A stretch of DNA of 24,282 bases. Origin: JAUWVG01 sp964633715. Lineage in GTDB: Bacteria > Acidobacteriota > Aminicenantia > Aminicenantales > Aminicenantaceae. A program made the position numbers and the translations under genes. Below are positions 17,433 to 23,587 of this stretch, piece after piece. Every line of letters starts with the position of its first letter. Positions within the stretch are counted from its first letter, which is position 1. The stretch is from the NCBI GenBank assembly GCA_964633715.1, contig CAZWHQ010000054.1, positions 1 through 24,282 of the forward strand. The letters run 5' to 3'. The notes under the pieces are model-generated. The model worked only from the letters and a program-made list of their open reading frames with translations. It made no database searches and was not told the origin of the DNA.

Positions 17433-17459
17433 TGAACAATTTCTATTCAAAAATGAACA
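17433..17459 (-). promoter_or_regulatory. Candidate activator sites upstream of sigma-54 promoter 1
   Basis: TGAACA occurs at 17433-17438 and 17454-17459, 21 bases apart, with TATTC between them (17444-17448). The first begins 53 bases beyond the -24 element. The same layout recurs at 20541-20567. Confidence 0.5.
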
Positions 17460-17608
17460 ATTATTAATTTGGAAAAGAGCACATCGTAGCGAATATAATA
17501 GTATATTGAGTCAATCCACTTGAATGTGAATTATTATGCAACCTATCTAAAGATTTTAGAGTCTAGATAAACATAAGGTGATCTCATTTTATTAAAGGAG
17601 GACCCAAA
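17460..17608 (+). other. AT-rich leader of the M1-like peptidase gene
   Basis: The stretch is noncoding. A weak promoter guess is TTGGAA (17469) and TATAAT (17494-17499), but the 19-base spacer is long. AAAGGAGG just before the ATG is a strong ribosome-binding site. No terminator-like hairpin or repeat was seen. Confidence 0.3.
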
Positions 17609-19639
17609 ATGACTCGACTCAAATCTGTTATTTTTGTTTTAATTATTATTTTGGCTTGTATGGGCGGGTGCGATACATCTTCAAACATGCTCAAGGAGCC
17701 CTCTTTTTTTGTCCCACAAAATCCACCCTCTTCCAATTATAACCTTGAAGCTGAATGCCGGGTAACTGAAAACATGGCTTTTGTTAAAGGCTCGGGGACC
17801 ATTCAATTTACTCATTCAACTGGGCGGCCACTCTCTGCCATCGCCCTGGAATGGAGAGGTAAATCCGAAGACAGCCTCGAAGTTTATGTTGAGGGAGAAA
17901 AGCTTAAAAGAATGTCTCTTAATTCTTTGAATCCTATTGTACACTTTTTTGCACTGTCAAAGTCGCTGAACATGAATAAAAAGGTGACATTGGATATTCG
18001 GTATTCCAATGGGTATCCAATTCAGGATAATGGAGATATTTCTCTGCAGGTTTGGTACCCGAAACTGTGGTGGGATGGTCTTCCAACTCGTGATGCCTTC
18101 CAAGTGAACTTTGATGAGCCCAATGGTTATGTAACAGCGTCGAGTGGGCGCCAAAACAATAATACAGGTATTTATGAAAGTCCTGGAGTCACGACGCGTT
18201 TCGCTTTTTGGCTCTCAAAAAATGTCCAGGTTGAAGAAAAAGAATCTGCAGGTGTTTTAATTAGAGTCTTTTTTACGGAAAAAGGAAAGGAGTGTGCTTT
18301 ACTGTGTTTGGAAACCGCTGTTGATGTGATCAATTTTTACACAGAGATTTTTGGTGTTTATCCTTCCGACTCCTTGACCATTATACCAGGAGCATCCCGG
18401 CCTATGGGTGGATATCCCTATGCATCAAGTTTAGTTGTTATTCATGGTCAACAGGCATTTGCAGATCGTTCAGAACTTCATTGGAAATGGATCACAGCTC
18501 ATGAAATTGGACACCAGTACTGGGGGGAATTCATCATGTCTGACGATAATCCTGAAGATTACACCGAATCCTGGTTTATGATTGGGATGGGCATACTTGC
18601 AGACAGGCTGTGGGTGGAGGCGAGAGACCTTGGAGAAGAAAAACATCAAGGTTTCAAGAATAGATTTATAGAAGGATTGCAGGGCCATTATGACACAACT
18701 GCAGATGCGCCAGAATCTCTTAAGGCCCAACAAAAATATGACCGCAACAATGTGCTGATTCATGGTAAAGGATACAGCATTGTCAGTGCCCTCCGAAGTG
18801 TTTTGGGAGACGAGATTTTTATGACAACCTATTTACGATGTATCGACGAGTTTAAAGGGAACCGGATGGGATACAGAGATCTATGGACTTTAGCAGAGGA
18901 AGAAAGCGGAGAAAACCTGGATTGGTTTTTTGAACAATGGGTGCGGTCACCAAAATATTTATGCTATCAGATCACATCGGCAAACAGCTGGCCCGAAGCT
19001 GAAGGGTATATTACAGAAATTACTGTAGAGCCGCGTGGAGAATCCATCATAATGCCCCTGGATCTTAAAGCCACTTTTAAGGACGGATCCTCTCAGATCG
19101 CTCAAATTGACAGATATTCAAGCCAGTCAAAGATTGTTTTTAGGAGCAGTTCTGAATTTGAGGAGGCCAAACTTGATCCTCGTTTAAGGCTGGCTATGTT
19201 GGAAAAGCCGCTTCCAATTCTTCCTAAGGAGCTTCCGTCTAAAGTCCGCAACCTTCCCTATAATGGGAAGTGGGACGAAGGGATGGAATTGTACAAAATG
19301 GCTTTAGAATCAGATGTCCAGGATTATCAGATCTGGTTCAAACTGGGAATGGTCATCTTCGAAGGCGGGTATTTGGATGAATCTTTTATCTGTTTTGAAA
19401 AACTGATAGAACTGAAAGCCCCTTTAGACTATATATTTATGGCTAAAACTTGGTTCGGCAATATCCGCGATGCTCAAGGGAGGAGAGAAGAGGCCGTTGA
19501 ATTCTATAAAATTGCTCTTGACGCGGCTCCTGATGATAGTGGTTGGAGACACGACCAGTTTGGTATTCAGTCCAATAGAGAATGGATAGAAAACCGGATA
19601 AAAACTCCGTATGACTGGAGTACGATTATAAAAAAATAG
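17609..19639 (+). CDS. M1-like (gluzincin) metallopeptidase lipoprotein with C-terminal TPR
   Basis: The 676-residue protein has a lipoprotein signal with lipobox ending MGGC (Cys21), so it is probably membrane-anchored in the periplasm. A beta-rich N-terminal domain (about 45-215) precedes a peptidase domain with HEIGHQYW (His298, Glu299, His302). In M1 enzymes the third zinc ligand Glu lies 19 residues after the second His; here the nearest Glu is 18 residues after it (Glu320 in DYTES), and WFMIGMGILADRLW follows in place of the usual NEGFA. HGKGYSIVSALRSVLGDEIF supplies the probable catalytic Tyr region. The end (about 560-650) has TPR-like helices (WFKLGMVIFEGGYLDESFICF, GRREEAVEFYKIALDAAPDD). 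The GAMEN motif is replaced by GGYPYASS. The ends look complete; activity is likely but not certain. Confidence 0.85.
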   Translation: MTRLKSVIFVLIIILACMGGCDTSSNMLKEPSFFVPQNPPSSNYNLEAECRVTENMAFVKGSGTIQFTHSTGRPLSAIALEWRGKSEDSLEVYVEGEKLKRMSLNSLNPIVHFFALSKSLNMNKKVTLDIRYSNGYPIQDNGDISLQVWYPKLWWDGLPTRDAFQVNFDEPNGYVTASSGRQNNNTGIYESPGVTTRFAFWLSKNVQVEEKESAGVLIRVFFTEKGKECALLCLETAVDVINFYTEIFGVYPSDSLTIIPGASRPMGGYPYASSLVVIHGQQAFADRSELHWKWITAHEIGHQYWGEFIMSDDNPEDYTESWFMIGMGILADRLWVEARDLGEEKHQGFKNRFIEGLQGHYDTTADAPESLKAQQKYDRNNVLIHGKGYSIVSALRSVLGDEIFMTTYLRCIDEFKGNRMGYRDLWTLAEEESGENLDWFFEQWVRSPKYLCYQITSANSWPEAEGYITEITVEPRGESIIMPLDLKATFKDGSSQIAQIDRYSSQSKIVFRSSSEFEEAKLDPRLRLAMLEKPLPILPKELPSKVRNLPYNGKWDEGMELYKMALESDVQDYQIWFKLGMVIFEGGYLDESFICFEKLIELKAPLDYIFMAKTWFGNIRDAQGRREEAVEFYKIALDAAPDDSGWRHDQFGIQSNREWIENRIKTPYDWSTIIKK

Positions 19640-19644
19640 TATGA

Positions 19645-19699
19645 AACCCCTCTAATTAAGGTTGAGGTCCCTCTAATTGCTTCTAATTCGCACTAATTA
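19645..19699 (-). repeat. REP-like repeat (copy F), longest tandem form
   Basis: On the minus strand, AATTAGTGCG, AATTAGAAGC and AATTAGAGGG run in tandem into GGGACCTCAACCTTAATT and a further AATTAGAGGGG. It starts 5-8 bases after the M1-like stop codon and shares the AATTCGCAC block with copy B. Confidence 0.7.
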
Positions 19700-19719
19700 A
19701 AAGTTTTTGGCAACCTTTT

Positions 19720-19739
19720 TTACTAAATTTTCGTAGTAA
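19720..19739. promoter_or_regulatory. Candidate PadR operator
   Basis: TTACTAAATTTTCGTAGTAA has perfect 6-base inverted arms (TTACTA/TAGTAA) around 8 bases, and lies 18 bases before the PadR ATG. An 8-base-gapped short dyad next to the regulator fits PadR self-control. This is inference from position and shape. Confidence 0.5.
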
Positions 19740-19757
19740 TAGACAGGAGCTTATAAA

Positions 19758-20162
19758 ATGAACATTCTGTCGAGATCAGATGAAATTCTTCTTTTAGCTA
19801 TTCTCAGACTAAAAGACGATGCTTACGGAGTCACGATCGTGAAGGAAGTTGCCAGGAGCACAGGGAAAAAACTTAAGCTTGGAGGCCTCTGGGTTTCTCT
19901 CGATATTTTGACCAAAAGAGGCCTTTTGGAAAAACATATGGGAGAGCCAACTCCCAAGAGGGGAGGAAGAAGTAAAATATATTATTCGCTGACACCCGAT
20001 GGTCTTGAAGCTTTGGAAAGAGTGAACGAATTCAATCTTTCTCTTTGGGAGGGAATGAGGGATCTCATAAAGGACTCGATTTCAGGAATTGACTCTGCAA
20101 GCCCAGCAGCCAGTCAGGGGGCACAAAGGCATAGAGTCTTGTTGTTGTTCCAATGGAACTGA
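19758..20162 (+). CDS. PadR-family transcriptional regulator with aberrant C-terminus
   Basis: The 134-residue frame has a winged-helix domain: LLLAILRLKDDAYGVTIVKEV, LWVSLDILTKRGLLEKHMGE, then KRGGRSKIYYSLTPDGLEAL. Together with EFNLSLWEGMRDL this is the size and form of the short PadR proteins that accompany FtsX-type permeases. From about residue 110 on (SGIDSASPAASQGAQRH to the end) the sequence is simply the reverse of permease codons on the other strand. The natural PadR stop has therefore been lost by a deletion joining the two genes near 20085-20095. The DNA-binding domain is intact. CAGGAGC is the ribosome-binding site. Confidence 0.82.
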   Translation: MNILSRSDEILLLAILRLKDDAYGVTIVKEVARSTGKKLKLGGLWVSLDILTKRGLLEKHMGEPTPKRGGRSKIYYSLTPDGLEALERVNEFNLSLWEGMRDLIKDSISGIDSASPAASQGAQRHRVLLLFQWN

Positions 20163-20349
20163 TCGCATTGATTCTGTAAATGCGGTCACTTTTTTCATGG
20201 AACTTGTCATAGCTCAATTCATCTGTGACATACATAAGAATCAGTATGCAGCAGGCCATGCCTATGGCCAAACCGAAAATATTGATAAAGGAATATCCCT
20301 TATGTCGATTCATATTTCTGAGTGCGATTTTAATATAGTTTCTCAGCAT
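20065..20349 (-). pseudogene. N-terminal stub of a second FtsX/MacB-type permease
   Basis: From ATG 20349 (GGAGGCAAGAT upstream) the frame gives the family N-terminus: MLRNYIKIALRNMNRHKGYS, then the first membrane helix IFGLAIGMACCILILMYV, DELSYDKFHEKSDRIYRI and RLYAFVPP. The match fades after about residue 85 and the frame stops at 20065, where an 800-residue protein is expected. It overlaps the PadR gene tail to tail, so the rest of the permease has been deleted up to the PadR gene. The promoter region is retained. Confidence 0.8.
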
Positions 20350-20474
20350 ATCTTGCCTCCAACTAAAAAAAATGACCTATTCTAAGATATCTTGATATTC
20401 TTAACACGAACTTTCTGTAATATTCGTTTTTACCCGGCATTTTTGTATCTGCCTCATTACATCGTGAGTGGAAT

Positions 20475-20489
20475 GCAATAAATATACCA
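20475..20489 (-). promoter_or_regulatory. Sigma-54-type promoter of permease gene 2
   Basis: On the minus strand TGGTATATTTATTGC keeps GG at -24 and GC at -12 with exact spacing, but differs from TGGCAC in two bases. It lies 126 bases upstream of the ATG at 20349. The flank ATTCG-NN-CTT-N-GGGAT is shared with promoter 1. Confidence 0.5.
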
Positions 20490-20540
20490 AAATTCGATCT
20501 TGGGGATGTCTCAGTCAATCGTGTATTTAATGTTTATTTT

Positions 20541-20567
20541 TGAACAATAAATGTTCGCATTTGAACA
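20541..20567 (-). promoter_or_regulatory. Candidate activator sites upstream of sigma-54 promoter 2
   Basis: TGAACA (20541-20546), TGTTC (20552-20556) and TGAACA (20562-20567) form dyads GAACA-N5-TGTTC and TGTTC-N6-GAACA. The TGAACA-to-TGAACA distance is 21 bases and the distance to the -24 element is 52, nearly identical to promoter 1. Confidence 0.5.
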
Positions 20568-20570
20568 GTA

Positions 20571-20597
20571 AATTAGGGGGACATTCCGATGTATAGT
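20571..20597 (+). repeat. REP-like repeat (copy G)
   Basis: AATTAGGGGGACATTCCGAT runs into GTATAGTGAATTA. The core and one AATTAG unit are intact; the tail differs from other copies. Confidence 0.55.
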
Positions 20598-20721
20598 GAA
20601 TTATTTTAAAAACAAGAAGTTGTCAAATGGTCGAACAGCTGAAGGTTTGAATGAACTTACAGATTATGATACTTGTTCATAGAGCAGAATAATAAAGTAT
20701 TAGGTATTATAGGATTGGATA

Positions 20722-21129
20722 ATGGAAAATAAAAATAATCAGGACATAGCGGTTGAATTATGTACTGTTGTAAAAAAGATCAACATTGCATGGCAGGAGG
20801 GGCGCTTCGAAGAGTTAAATAAATATTTTCATGAAGAGATAGTCATCGCCACTCCAAATTTCGAAGGGGGAGGACAGGGGAGAGAAGCCTGCATAAAAAG
20901 TTACAAACAGTTTGCAAAAATGGCAGAAATTTATCAATACGACGAATCCAATTTCAACGCCGTCGTCTGGGAAAACACGGCTCTTGTGCACTATTCCTTT
21001 GACATGAGTTATACCCTTCAAGGTCAAGAATATAGAGACCAAGGTTTCGATCTCTATGTTTTTACAAAAGTACAGGGCGAATGGAAGGCCGTTTGGAGAA
21101 CACTCCTTCCCAAATCCGTTTCTGCGTAG
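20722..21129 (+). CDS. NTF2-like / SnoaL-DUF4440-type protein
   Basis: The 135-residue protein fits the cone-shaped NTF2-like fold: two N-terminal helices (VVKKINIAWQEGRFEELNKY), FHEEIVIATPNFEG, a helix with GREACIKSYKQFAKMA, then a curved sheet (ENTALVHYSFDMSYTLQG, YRDQGFDLYVFTKVQGEWK, WRTLLP). Many such proteins are enzymes or binding modules of unknown substrate. No signal peptide is present, so it is probably cytoplasmic. The ribosome-binding site (AGGATTGG) is weak. It has no functional neighbour: the flanks are a noncoding region and a serine-hydrolase scar. It looks intact. Confidence 0.8.
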   Translation: MENKNNQDIAVELCTVVKKINIAWQEGRFEELNKYFHEEIVIATPNFEGGGQGREACIKSYKQFAKMAEIYQYDESNFNAVVWENTALVHYSFDMSYTLQGQEYRDQGFDLYVFTKVQGEWKAVWRTLLPKSVSA

Positions 21130-21198
21130 ATATTCGAAGTCCAATGAAAACACAAGGTCACGTATCCACCTATTATCTGAAGATGTTTTCTATTCATA

Positions 21199-21455
21199 TC
21201 ACTTACTTATCGATGCCTTCCCAAAATCAATAAACTCATTGCCAGGAATACGGGCGGTCGGGGACTGGATTAAAATGACGGCGATCACCTCGGTTTTTGG
21301 ATCGACCCACATAAAAGTGCCCGCGGCTCCCGCATGTTCGTATGTGCCTTCATCTGACAGTGCCCACCCATAGCCATATCCGTTGACAATGCCTAAACCG
21401 CGGGAATCATGCATATAGTACCAGCGGGGGACGGGTCCTCGGCCTCCTCCAAACC
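21199..21455 (-). pseudogene. C-terminal fragment of a serine hydrolase (beta-lactamase family)
   Basis: The frame reads GGGRGPVPRWYYMHDSRGLG, then GYGYGWALSDEGTYEHAGAA, GTFMWVDPKTEVIAVILIQS and a stop at 21199. HAGAAGTFMWVDP with the following hydrophobic strand is the C-terminal 'HxG' region of class C beta-lactamase-like hydrolases. The SxxK and YxN motifs and all the N-terminal domain are missing. At its upstream edge the DNA continues directly as kinase coding sequence, so two unrelated gene fragments are joined. Confidence 0.65.
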
Positions 21456-21615
21456 ATAAATGGCTGCGATATTGGGATGATTGAGCGAAGCAAGGACTTT
21501 GGCTTCCCGTTCGAACCGGGCCAGCATTTCTGGATCAACCGCAAATACATCCGGCGCCACAGTAACTTTGTGTGACTGGATTTTCAGAACCGCATTTCGG
21601 ACACTTTACTGACAA
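21440..21615 (-). pseudogene. Remnant of a zinc-ribbon Ser/Thr protein kinase
   Basis: From a TTG at 21615 (GGATAGGG upstream) the frame gives SVKCPKCGSENPVTQSYCG, an N-terminal zinc ribbon. It then breaks, and another frame continues VAPDVFAVDPEMLARFEREA and KVLASLNHPNIAAIYGLEEA, the kinase N-lobe helix C and following strand. Zinc-ribbon plus eukaryotic-type kinase is a known arrangement. The glycine loop, catalytic Lys, HRD and DFG regions are all missing. The two pieces meet near 21560-21580, and the second ends at the serine-hydrolase fragment. Confidence 0.65.
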
Positions 21616-21641
21616 TGGTTTCCCTATCCTTTATTGGGGAT

Positions 21642-21670
21642 AGGATATATATTTGAAGAAAGAGTGTCAA
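21642..21670 (-). promoter_or_regulatory. Candidate promoter of the kinase remnant
   Basis: On the minus strand a consensus TTGACA (21670-21665), a 17-base spacer and TATCCT (21647-21642) lie about 30 bases before the TTG start. Confidence 0.45.
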
Positions 21671-21770
21671 TGGACACATATAATTTCCGTTTTATCTGCA
21701 TGAAGCGGATTATGATTATTGAGAAATTTATCGGCATGAACACGTCCATTAAACTAGAAAAGACATAAAG

Positions 21771-21791
21771 TGCAACTAATTATCAGTTGCA
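21771..21791. promoter_or_regulatory. Inverted repeat upstream of hicA
   Basis: TGCAACT and AGTTGCA form perfect 7-base arms around AATTATC, about 28 bases before the hicA start. HicB-family antitoxins bind such dyads in their own promoters, so this may be the old operator. Confidence 0.4.
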
Positions 21792-21819
21792 TCTTCAACT
21801 TAAAACTGATATATTTATC

Positions 21820-22080
21820 ATGACAAAGCACGATAAATTACTTAAAAGATTTTTGTCCAAGCCGAAGAATTTTTCATATAAGGAAATGAAAAAACTGTTG
21901 AACGGTTTAGGGTACAATGAAGGAAAAACGGGGGAATCTTCTGGATCGAGAGTTGCTTTTATAAATCCATCAAACAACCACATTATTCGTCTGCACAAGC
22001 CTTATCCACGAAATGTTCTAAAGAAATATCAGCTTGATATAATTGAAGAAGAATTGAAAAACCTGGAAATGATCAAATGA
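21820..22080 (+). CDS. hicA: HicA-family mRNA interferase toxin
   Basis: The 86-residue protein shows the HicA fold: LLKRFLSKPKNFSYKEMKKL, LLNGLGYNEGKTGESSGSRV with the conserved Gly-Ser-Arg, and HIIRLHKPYPRN with the catalytic His on the double-stranded-RNA-binding surface. The form is that of the YcfA-like HicA subgroup that precedes hicB. I start at ATG 21820; the frame extends back to a TTG at 21787, but this lies inside the upstream dyad. HicA cleaves mRNA and is normally neutralised by HicB. The hicB start overlaps its stop as ATGA, but only a stump of hicB is left. The toxin frame is intact. Confidence 0.85.
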   Translation: MTKHDKLLKRFLSKPKNFSYKEMKKLLNGLGYNEGKTGESSGSRVAFINPSNNHIIRLHKPYPRNVLKKYQLDIIEEELKNLEMIK

Positions 22081-22172
22081 AAGATATTTTACGGCATAAA
22101 GGATTCATAGGATCAGTCCATTTCAATGAGGCAGAAGTTAAGAATCACTCAAAAAATATTCTCCGGCAATGA
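22077..22172 (+). pseudogene. hicB: Truncated HicB antitoxin
   Basis: The ATG overlaps the hicA stop. The product begins MKDILRHKGFIGSVHFNEAE, the standard HicB N-terminus. It then loses similarity and stops after 31 codons, where a HicB of 100 or more residues with a DNA-binding C-terminus is expected. From about 22131 the DNA may instead be the reverse of another gene's 3' end (minus frame 22138-22245, ending KKSKEILIAGEYFLSDS). This would be another tail-to-tail deletion join. Confidence 0.7.
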
Positions 22173-22275
22173 GAATTTCTTTGCTCTTTTTGAGCTCGTT
22201 ATATGAATTTCTAAATCTGGATTTAATTAAGATATAACAGCTAGATTATCAATGATTTTTTGCAGACAAAGTATT

Positions 22276-22557
22276 TCAGCAGTAGGTCGAAGGCCATTTA
22301 TCGAATCTTTTTGTCGCCAAATTGGCGCAGCAGCCGACATCAAGACAATTCATGCCTAGCTTGGGTTGGAGAAAATCCTTTATATCAGGGGCACTGCTTC
22401 CAGTTACAAATGGATCTGTTTCTTTTAAAAATGATTTAAATGCCTTGCTTCTTTTAAATTTTTTTGGAACTGTGGACAAAGGATTGATCCCGGCTTTAAA
22501 ATTGTTGACTGTTGAATCATAGGCATCTCGGATTCTATTGAATTGTTCTTTATCCAT
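22276..22557 (-). pseudogene. 5' fragment of a class I SAM-dependent methyltransferase
   Basis: The frame reads MDKEQFNRIRDAYDSTVNNF, TVPKKFKRSKAFKSFLKETD, APDIKDFLQPKLGMNCLDVG and CCANLATKRFDKWPSTYC. GMNCLDVGCCANL is methyltransferase motif I (SAM-binding), preceded by the usual N-terminal helices. The chain stops 14 residues after motif I, so motifs II-VI are missing and it cannot be active. A GTG at 22572 is an alternative start. The missing part may be lost in a join near 22275; a short frame at 22245-22138 could be the old 3' end, but I do not recognise it. Confidence 0.65.
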
Positions 22558-22605
22558 GATGTGAATACTCACTGCTTGGTTTCAACATATTATGTTCGAA
22601 AAGAT

Positions 22606-22637
22606 AACAGGGATCAATCATCAAATTGATCCCTGTT
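22606..22637 (-). terminator. Hairpin terminator of the ECF sigma operon
   Basis: AACAGGGATCAAT and ATTGATCCCTGTT form a perfect 13-base stem with a 6-base loop, 26 bases beyond the stop codon at 22664. On the minus strand it is followed by ATCTTTTCG, a short T-run. Confidence 0.7.
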
Positions 22638-22663
22638 GTTGTGATTGAATAGATGTGCTTTTT

Positions 22664-23587
22664 TTACTTGATGTTTTTGAGGACATCTATTTCCAGGGCG
22701 GCAAGGTCTAGTTCGGCTTGAGCGGCATTTAAGGCATATTGCATCTGAGTGAGTTCCATTTCATAGATCAAACCTGCGGCTACACGGTCTTCTATATATT
22801 TAATCTGTTTAACTATATTGTCCACTTTTGACTGCGCTAGACTGAAGTTCTTCTCAGCAATTGTCATCCGCTCTTCGATTTCAACCTCCTGGGCTGTGAT
22901 GTCGCCAGCGACAAAACGCTCTCGTAATTGCAGCTTTTTGTTGATATTTGCAATTTTTGTTTTTTGATCCTCAATGGTTGACTGAAGGTAATCCAGCTCG
23001 TTTTCGTTTAGGACACCTGCTTCGACCCTCTCTTTGGCCCGCATAAAATGATCTTTATGCAAATCCTGATCCAGTTCCAGTTCCTGGATCTCGAGCTTCA
23101 ATCTCTCGCTGACATAATCTGTCCCCCGAACGACAGGTGCATACAGCTCATCTCGGGGAGCTTTTCCAGAAGCCGAGACTTCCTCAAGCTTCAGCTGTGA
23201 TTTGCGAAGATCTAGTTCGGCTCTTCTTAATGAAATTAACATCATTTGATATTCTTCTTCTTGAATCAGTCCGTTTGCGAACTGTGTTTCGATCCTGGAT
23301 ACAATGGCTCTGGTGGATTCCAAACGTGTTTGTTTCAGTTTGACCTCTGTTTCGATCCTCGCGATTTCTATCTTTTTACGCCATGAATCCCTGATAACTT
23401 CGGTTGCTTTAATCGCCGCAACTCCTGTCATGAGGACACCTACCATAAGGCTTACGGCCACCATCCTGCGGGAAACAGCCACTTTCCCATGTGCTGGTTT
23501 TAAACGGTCTGTTCTTCGGTATTCCGAGGACAACTGCCATTCCAGTCTTTCAAGAAACTGATTTTCTGGTTCGTAACTCTTACTCAT
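22664..23587 (-). CDS. Membrane-anchored coiled-coil protein with TolC-like repeats, partner of the ECF sigma factor
   Basis: The 307-residue protein has a short cytoplasmic N-terminus (EPENQFLERLEWQLSSEYRR), one membrane helix (about 42-61, MVAVSLMVGVLMTGVAAI) and a long, highly charged helical domain outside (65-307). Four similar units are visible, each with a (V/A)-x-G-(L/V/D)-(I/L) turn followed by a Glu-rich helix: QFANGLIQEEEY, RVEAGVLNENEL, RFVAGDITAQEV and RVAAGLIYEMEL, spaced about 37-44 residues (85 between the first two). This resembles the helical hairpins of TolC-type outer-membrane factors. The start at 23587 follows GGAGGTAAAA and overlaps the sigma gene end by 8 bases, so the pair is coupled. 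The position and topology suit an anti-sigma factor, but no ZAS zinc motif is seen. Function is inferred. Confidence 0.75.
   Translation of the reverse strand: MSKSYEPENQFLERLEWQLSSEYRRTDRLKPAHGKVAVSRRMVAVSLMVGVLMTGVAAIKATEVIRDSWRKKIEIARIETEVKLKQTRLESTRAIVSRIETQFANGLIQEEEYQMMLISLRRAELDLRKSQLKLEEVSASGKAPRDELYAPVVRGTDYVSERLKLEIQELELDQDLHKDHFMRAKERVEAGVLNENELDYLQSTIEDQKTKIANINKKLQLRERFVAGDITAQEVEIEERMTIAEKNFSLAQSKVDNIVKQIKYIEDRVAAGLIYEMELTQMQYALNAAQAELDLAALEIDVLKNIK

Larger units (their letters stand above)
20350..20721. other. Noncoding region between permease stub and NTF2-like gene
   Basis: The 372 bases hold the permease leader, a sigma-54-type promoter (20475-20489), TGAACA sites (20541-20567) and REP-like copy G (20571-20597). 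No open frame of note and no RNA gene was seen. The last 120 bases before the NTF2-like gene show nothing clear. Confidence 0.5.

Noticed and set aside
15650..20349. The two permease pieces could be one gene split by an inserted M1-peptidase/PadR segment
   Set aside because: The downstream piece (15650-17316) has its own start codon, ribosome-binding site, N-terminus and sigma-54 promoter, so they are two separate genes.
21623..21644. Inverted repeat CCTATCC/GGATAGG as a regulatory hairpin covering the ribosome-binding site
   Set aside because: One arm overlaps the predicted -10 element and would not be transcribed from that promoter, so the hairpin probably does not form in RNA.
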